64,000 bases of DNA, from positions 35,336,745 to 35,400,744 of the forward strand of contig CM075102.1 of NCBI GenBank assembly GCA_037576195.1, given 5' to 3'. Below are positions 58,364 through 64,000 of the stretch, piece after piece. The position numbers and the translations under genes were made by a program. The notes beneath the pieces are model-generated. The model was given only the letters and a program-made list of their open reading frames with translations, was not told the origin of the DNA and made no database searches. This DNA is from Phytoseiulus persimilis. Lineage: Eukaryota; Arthropoda; Arachnida; Mesostigmata; Phytoseiidae. Every line of letters starts with the position of its first letter. Position 1 is the first letter of the stretch.

Positions 58364-58732
58364 ATGCCGAGGAAAAACTACTTGGAACATCTAGAGCCAG
58401 GTGGGAATTTCAATATGGGCGATGCGACAGGAAAGAGAATCGGGCTCGAATGGTTCTACGCTGACCCCTGCAGGGAGCGCCTCCGAAACTTCATATCGTC
58501 TCGGCGATTTTCGCTCAAGATCTCCAGAGAGCGAACGGAGGGTCGTAACCTCAGTCGACTCAAAAATTCCTCTAAAGCTCTGCCCCAAGCCGTACAGAGC
58601 CGTGGGCTCGATGAAGAGGATAACACCCGGTCTTATTACGGAGAGTTGCTTACCCACAAGGTGGAATTCCTATCCTCAATAACTGAGCAAGGGAGTCCAT
58701 GGACATCAGGTGGGCGCTCCCTCACACACTAA
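58364..58732 (+). CDS. Hypothetical 122-aa frame
   Basis: ATG at 58364, stop at 58730-58732. Arg- and Ser-rich, with RERLRNFISSRRFSLKIS near residues 38-55 and no domain recognised. A minus-strand frame over the same bases also looks plausible, so the coding strand is not certain. Confidence 0.2.
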   Translation: MPRKNYLEHLEPGGNFNMGDATGKRIGLEWFYADPCRERLRNFISSRRFSLKISRERTEGRNLSRLKNSSKALPQAVQSRGLDEEDNTRSYYGELLTHKVEFLSSITEQGSPWTSGGRSLTH

Positions 58733-58942
58733 ACGAGCCGACGGAGACCCGAACCTACCACCACAAAAGCTGTCATATCACGAAAATCTTTTGTTGCTTC
58801 TTTTCGATGAGTGAAGCCTGACTGTTATACTCGCAAAGTCATCCGGGCGAATTCCTCTCATCTGACTGAAGGCCAGCCAGTGATTATGCCAGTCATTGCT
58901 CAGCACAACTAGATGCTTTGAGCGTCAGCTCCCAAGTCAGAA

Positions 58943-59227
58943 ATGTTCTTTTCAACGTCGTGGCCAGCGAATCGATTGGCTCCTCAGGATCTCGAAGCCA
59001 TCGCTCATGAGATCAAACGTCGTGGGAGGGAGCTGTTGAAGATGGCACGTCACTCGGAACGTTTCAGATCCTGCGCATGCACAAACACCTGCTACAGTTC
59101 TCATCAGCTTGAGGTGGCCGAACTTCCGACTGCGAAACTCTTCGATTCCGCTCCTGGCTGCGCCGCATCGATTACACTGGAACATCAGGTGCAAACTAAC
59201 AGGATGAGCTCCAGTTCGTTCCATTGA
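58943..59227 (+). CDS. Hypothetical 94-aa frame
   Basis: ATG frame with an amphipathic helix (APQDLEAIAHEIKRRGRELL, about 13-32) followed by a Cys-containing tail (CACTNTC). A 190-codon frame lies antisense to it. No family is recognised, so this is only a candidate. Confidence 0.18.
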   Translation: MFFSTSWPANRLAPQDLEAIAHEIKRRGRELLKMARHSERFRSCACTNTCYSSHQLEVAELPTAKLFDSAPGCAASITLEHQVQTNRMSSSSFH

Positions 59228-59728
59228 TTCTTGCCAGTTCACCGAGATATCGACGATGGTAAGAACGAAGTGGAGACTTTGCTGCCTTTCAAGGCTCTTC
59301 GCGCCGTATGTTGAGGAGAAGGCCGTGCTCGATATTAAATGATCACAGCTCGTCTTCCCGCGGTCGTTCCTCACGCTGACAGATACTAGAACCGCAAATC
59401 GGGCCGTCTCCGTTCCTTGTTGAGGACTGTAGATGGCAGTCGTGGGGGAACGGACGGCTCTGAGAAAGCCAGGAGCTGATTTTGGTCGGCGAAAGACTTC
59501 ATAACTTGCTCCGACTGATCCCATTCTTCACAGTTGAACTCTGAGATTGCCGCTAGGATATTGTAGTCGATGAAGCCAACAGGGCCCCAGTTTCAGAGAG
59601 CCTCCGCAGAACGGAGGTCATGCTGGGTTCGTGTTGATGTGTTTGAGTAGCTTGTTTTCCAGTTGACTGGGCCCGGCGAGGTGTGATGGAGGTTCGGGGA
59701 CAACAGAGCGAGAGGGAGAGGGAGTAAT

Positions 59729-60175
59729 TCACTTCGGTCCGCACTTCATGATCACGGGAGTGACTCCGACGCCTCGCCGCCTCGCCTTGGAGGATTTCGT
59801 CGTCCGCCGAATCGAAGAGGGGACAATCAGCTTTCTCCGATCGTCCACGCTCTCCCAGAACTTTAATAGAGACACACTCTTAGAACCGACTACGAGAAAC
59901 AGTAAGAACGTTCCAAAGAAGGAGAGGAGCTCGCCACTCGGTATGGAGGCTTGCGGCGTTTCTGAGTCGAACATCTGAGTCTCTCGAGAACTTGCACTCC
60001 TCTCCTCCCGCGGATCCAAGACTCCCGATCTTCTCGGAGAGGCATTCGCTTGAAGAAGCTCTGCAATGTTCTCGAGTCGGTCTTTGAAAAACTCACATTG
60101 GAGGACCGGGGGATGAATAGTACTTGCCGCTACAATCGAGAATCTGATCCGAGCAGGCTGGGATTGTGATAACAT
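59729..60175 (-). CDS. Hypothetical 148-aa single-pass membrane protein
   Basis: ATG at 60175 to TGA at 59729. Residues 25-43 could form a helix (EFFKDRLENIAELL). A serine/charged linker follows, then one hydrophobic segment at about 83-98 (LLSFFGTFLLFLVV) and a strongly basic tail with SKARRRG. A donor-like CAAT/GTGAGT at about codon 27 raises the possibility that only part of this frame is exonic. No family is recognised. Confidence 0.28.
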   Translation of the reverse strand: MLSQSQPARIRFSIVAASTIHPPVLQCEFFKDRLENIAELLQANASPRRSGVLDPREERSASSRETQMFDSETPQASIPSGELLSFFGTFLLFLVVGSKSVSLLKFWESVDDRRKLIVPSSIRRTTKSSKARRRGVGVTPVIMKCGPK

Positions 60176-60917
60176 AAGTCACCCACTTAGGATGTTTGGT
60201 TTGCGCACTCGGGCGTCGATAATTTGTGACTTTTCCGAAATCCGTTGAGCGGCCGCTCGGCTCTGAGCTGGCTGTCCCTAATCCGCACGAAGTCAACTTC
60301 GAGTCCTCATGCTCCATCAGTTCCGAGTGCAGAGGCGCAGTCACCTCAGTGCACTCGTTTCGATGATTGTCGACTTGTCGGTCTTCCGACTCAACGAACG
60401 ATGTTCTCTCACAATCTCAACATGCTGTGGAACAACTGCTCCGGCCCGAATCCTTGAAAGCTCTGGAGTCGTCGCGATTCGGATGTGTTTATGGCAATAG
60501 CAAGATAGGTATCGTATATCGCAGAGACACTCGACAACTGCTGACTGACTGCGTCAGCCAGTGAGTGACAGTTCCAAAGTCTTCGAACGCGTATTGCAAC
60601 GATGAAGAACGAACAGATTCATGACATATCCACACCCCACGGGCCGGCCTCTCGTCTCGCCGCTTTGTCTCTTGAACACCGATCGGCTCGCAATCCAAAC
60701 ATCTCAGCCAACACGAGTAGATATCGTAGAGCAAAGCTCAACCCCCATTGTTGGACTTCGAATCGCGGCTAGTATTCGTGCTGTTGATGGTGTTATGTCA
60801 TTGGTTTAGAGGACGAGGATGCTGGACATACTTAGAGCCAATACATCTCACGCTTCAGTGAAGCGATTCAGAGCGACAACATCACTAGCAGTCAGCGAAC
60901 CGGAGCGGTATGCAAGC

Positions 60918-61155
60918 TCAACGAACACAGAAATGCGAGCTCGTGCCGGTCCCCCACAGTTGTAGAGTGAAACACTCAAACGAAGCCTGCGGATTGCACC
61001 CTTCGCCTTGTGTGACGCAAGTGGACGCCAGCCCTGCGGTGCAAAGTCGACCTTGAAACGCCGTAGGACGTGAATAGGCGGGATCTTCGTTCGAAGGGTT
61101 CGTTCGGGCACCCAGGCTCATCATCAACACAAATAGAACGGTGAATTTCCTGACC
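60918..61155 (-). CDS. Candidate exon for a small Cys-rich secreted peptide
   Basis: On the minus strand an acceptor-like TTTACCTCTAG or GTCAG precedes a frame with KFTVLFVLMMSLGA, signal-peptide-like, followed by a 58-residue polar tail with five cysteines before a stop at 60918. There is no in-frame ATG ahead of the hydrophobic run, so a start in an unseen upstream exon would be needed; the internal ATG at 61124 would give no signal peptide. An overlapping frame in another phase is equally long. The class is unknown. Confidence 0.2.
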
Positions 61156-61173
61156 CTAGAGGTAAATGCATTC

Positions 61174-61180
61174 TATATAA
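61174..61180 (+). promoter_or_regulatory. TATA-box-like TATATAA
   Basis: TATATAAGCGG lies in a GC-balanced context where such a motif is uncommon. No convincing open frame follows within 300 bp on the + strand, only several short frames in competing phases, so its use is unproven. Confidence 0.2.
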
Positions 61181-63591
61181 GCGGAGGAGGCGAACGGCGG
61201 GCTTTGTCACGAAGCGTGTGATCACACACTTCGTCAACGAACAGTCAGCGAACAGTCGCGCAAACTCGCATTTCAAGAAAACATTCGTCGACCCATGCCA
61301 GTTACGAAACGAATTTGATCAACACAATTTCAATTTTATAACAAACTCTGAGTCTGACCCCAGCTCGAAGAAGGAGAGGAACACGGAGGAAAAGACGAAA
61401 TGAACGGAGAGCTCACCTTGTTAGCGAAGAGGACAGAATAAAATGGAAACCGAATGGCTTCTTCCGAGGAGGTTTGGTAACCAAGGAAGATAAAATGCTC
61501 GGAGCGCTCGAAGAGATCATTGGAACTTCCCGCCAATTAATCGACGAGCATAAGAGCTTGGGACAGACTTTACAGATATAAGAACAGGGTCTGAACGAAT
61601 TCTACGATGAATGACTCATTTGTTGACCATTCCGTCCATAACATCGATTAGCGAATCGGACTCTACAGTCGCTAGGCACAGCTCTGTCACGCGGCGGTCT
61701 GTTTAGATGAGTTTGTCGCAATTCGCAAGTATTTTAATACACAGGGAACATTCCAGGGCATTGTGACGACCGTTTGCATCTATACCTTCCACCGAGCTTC
61801 GTTTCCTCAGTGGAGACCTATTGGAGTAGCGAGCCAGTAACCGGAAATCCTGTCGACGATCGACAAGCCTCCTCCTGGAGCTGTTCTTCTCCGCGTTGTC
61901 GCTTAGCCGAACTCGATGTTCTCGGAGATCAGCGTTCCGAACCTTTGCACCCGGTCACGCACAACTCGGATCGGCTTCATCCGTGCGCTTAATGCCACGC
62001 GTGAGGCAGAGAACCACTCCATGGCGACGTCTGGAGCACTCTGAATTCTTCCGCTCGTATCCGATTCCTGACAACGTTGCCTTCCAGAGTTGTTCTCTCT
62101 CGATTCGCGTGCGTGATGCGACTTCCTTACGGAGGCTTCATACTAGAGAGGATGGGATGGTGTACAGCGATGATATCGGCGGCAGCGACGACGCTCAAGA
62201 CAATGTTCGACTCGTTCATTAAGATGACAAATGGTGAGATCGTACAATAATGACGAACGGAAGAACCAACGAACGAATAACCGGTGACTGAGTGCGTGCT
62301 TGCTCGCGCCGAGCATGAGGGACGGCACTGTGAGAACATTCTACGCTCAGTAATAATCCTCTCTCTCGCCGTCGTCGTTCGCCGAGCAGCCAGTCGAGTA
62401 ATACGCAGGAACAGCGGCAGCCAGAGACAAAAATTAACTCTCCATTGTTTCGCGGTCCGCGGTGCGGGGTCCCAGGTGGGCAAGGGAGGGGGGGGGGCAG
62501 CGGCCAGGGACAGACGAAGGAACGAGATAGTCGGCGGTGGATGACTGGCTGACTTGCGTACGGTTTCGCGCCTTTCCTCCCTCACGCCGCTGCCGGCTTG
62601 CTTGCTTTAATAAGTGTCATCTTCCATCATCACCTGAACGGGAAGGTCTGAGCGAAGAATGCGAGCACAGTCAGCCTCCAGCTCGCTATCTAGTTCGCCA
62701 GCCAGCTAGCTTCCGAGCGGCCCTGTCGTCCAATGAGGCAAAAGACGCCGCGCCGCCAGCGGGACATAAGTACGAGAGGACACCATATATTATTGCCAAG
62801 GGCCTCCAGCCGCATTATGTACTCTTTCAACACAGTCTCCTACACGCTCCGAAACTTGTCTCCTCGGCCGGAGCAATCGGAACTCCGCAAGCTGGGAGGT
62901 GGACCGGGGGATTGGCCGGTCACCGAATACTCGATCCATCTGAAACTCTGAGTGTTAGCCTCTCATTCATCTGGGGCTCAAGGATCGGATATACGTTGAA
63001 ACGAACTGCACGGTTCCGGCTATTAATCGAAAGCTCTCTGCGAGAAACGAGTCGCTCTGCTGGTCGAGCGGTTGCGACCGGAGTCTGTAGAGAGACATCA
63101 TTTTTTCCTGTCTCTCACCGCGTCACATTAACAGATGTACAAGTCGAGTGGACTCGGCAACTACTACTGAATATCTCTGCCGGTGCTACTGCTGTTCTCG
63201 CCGCCAACGCTGGTGCTGATTCTCTCTGGATCATCTATCCGACATTTCGGGAGCGGCGCGAGCTGCACAACGATAGATAGAGCGCCAGATAGGTGAAGAG
63301 ATAGATTTCTATCTCTTCTTCAGAGCGCCTCTTGTGCGGTTCGAAACGCACACTTGCACCTTCGGGACAGACGGAAAATTGAGTCACTTCTCGCATGATC
63401 ATCGACTTGACTCGATTCCGGTCCCCGCACGAGTATGACGAAGAAACGAGCGAGCACAGTGGAGAGCGATCCGGAATCCCGTGAACGCCGACCGCTCGGT
63501 TCGCAGAACGTCTCGAGCCTTGGATGTGAGGGCGCCCGGAGAATGTCACCTCATCTCACATCGCTTATCTGCAACTCGATTGGATTGTGCA

Positions 63592-63849
63592 ATGCCCGCG
63601 CAGCCCGTATTTCAATTTCCTGGACCACATGGTGCGTTTTGTTTTGTGGTCTTCCGATCCCGAAAGGTTATTGTCGTCGATGCGAATCCCATCCCTGTGA
63701 ATGTTTCCGGTAGTGTTCGCTGGATCGCGTCTAGCCTGAACCTCTCGGGAGCCAAGCATCAGGTTAGCGTTGCGTTGGACAGTCACGATGGCCTGTTCGC
63801 TGCATGTGCGTACAATGCGACATGGACATTTCCAACGAAGTCGTTCTGA
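63592..63849 (+). CDS. Hypothetical 85-aa frame
   Basis: ATG at 63592 to TGA at 63849. The composition suits a beta-rich fold, with alternating hydrophobics in CFVVFRSRKVIVVDANPI and HQVSVALDSHDGLFAACAY. No signal peptide or recognised domain. A CAG/GTTAGC donor-like site inside the frame could mean only the first part is exonic. The minus strand is also open. Confidence 0.22.
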   Translation: MPAQPVFQFPGPHGAFCFVVFRSRKVIVVDANPIPVNVSGSVRWIASSLNLSGAKHQVSVALDSHDGLFAACAYNATWTFPTKSF

Positions 63850-64000
63850 ACGTCTTGATGTGAAAACCATTGTTTTAATATGCTTGAAATAGAGCCGAAG
63901 GAATCTATCCGGAAAAGAACGGATGATCTTCGGGGGCTGTTCTCGAGTGCAGTCAATCCAGGTGCTCCTCGCCGGGCCCGAGTTCCTCGGGAGATTCCTC

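Larger units (their letters stand above)
40405..64000. other. Gene-poor right flank
   Basis: No recognisable protein family, RNA gene or large repeat. The stretch contains scattered ATG frames of 60-150 codons (best ones listed separately), a 19-C run at 58123, pyrimidine-rich DNA at 50710-50750 and several low-complexity tetranucleotide tracts. Part of it may be the upstream regulatory or 5' UTR territory of the Dmrt gene, which is transcribed leftward from here. Confidence 0.4.

Noticed and set aside
58952-59524. 190-codon minus-strand frame
   Set aside because: No domain and no consistent coding signal; overlaps an ATG frame on the other strand of similar quality. Neither is firm.
62537-63280. 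247-codon open frame on +
   Set aside because: No ATG inside the frame, composition like the surrounding low-complexity DNA, no domain. One frame of this length is expected by chance in 64 kb of this base composition.
1-64000. CRISPR arrays, bacterial operons, rRNA, virus-like replication genes
   Set aside because: None seen. The spliced Dmrt gene, GR family and AATAAA signals indicate animal nuclear DNA.

Overview
The window is animal nuclear DNA of roughly balanced base composition. It has low gene density, many decayed repeats, genes with few or no introns and one ambiguous base at 13526. Three tandem single-exon receptors of the arthropod gustatory receptor (GR) family, a KLF15-type zinc-finger factor and a Dmrt93B-type DM-domain gene point to an arthropod. 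Compact genes, intron-poor GRs and near 50% GC fit a mesostigmatan (phytoseiid) mite such as Galendromus occidentalis. That species assignment is inference from recalled family knowledge, not from a search.

Layout: 1-16740 holds no gene I can defend, only low-complexity DNA, homopolymer G runs and short open frames. 16741-17521 is a cluster of direct and inverted short repeats containing TTAGG-like motifs. 17918-22615 carries three intact same-strand GR genes, with a dead GR fragment between the second and third. A 396-bp hAT-like MITE starts 5 bp after the third gene's stop codon, and its left target-site copy contains that stop codon. 24681-27389 is a repeat nest: a microsatellite, a two-copy unit of about 360 bp, 45-bp minisatellites in opposite orientations and a third shared repeat. 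27725-28500 looks like another collapsed GR. 31189-32634 is the KLF15-like gene on +, with a poly(A) signal near 33255. 35171-36243 is a 1.07-kb imperfect inverted repeat with 335-bp arms around a 405-bp centre. 38262-40394 is the Dmrt93B-like gene on -, for which I could resolve three coding exons with matching splice phases, a 5' acceptor just before the ATG and poly(A) signals. 40398-64000 has no recognisable gene; a few open frames with ATG starts are listed at low confidence.

There is no operon logic. The GRs are probably chemosensory channels produced by local tandem duplication and loss. The KLF and DMRT genes are unrelated transcriptional regulators that happen to flank the receptor/repeat segment. 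Open frames of 60-120 codons, and sometimes up to 250, occur by chance here on both strands, so length alone was not accepted as evidence. Gene starts were taken only at ATG.
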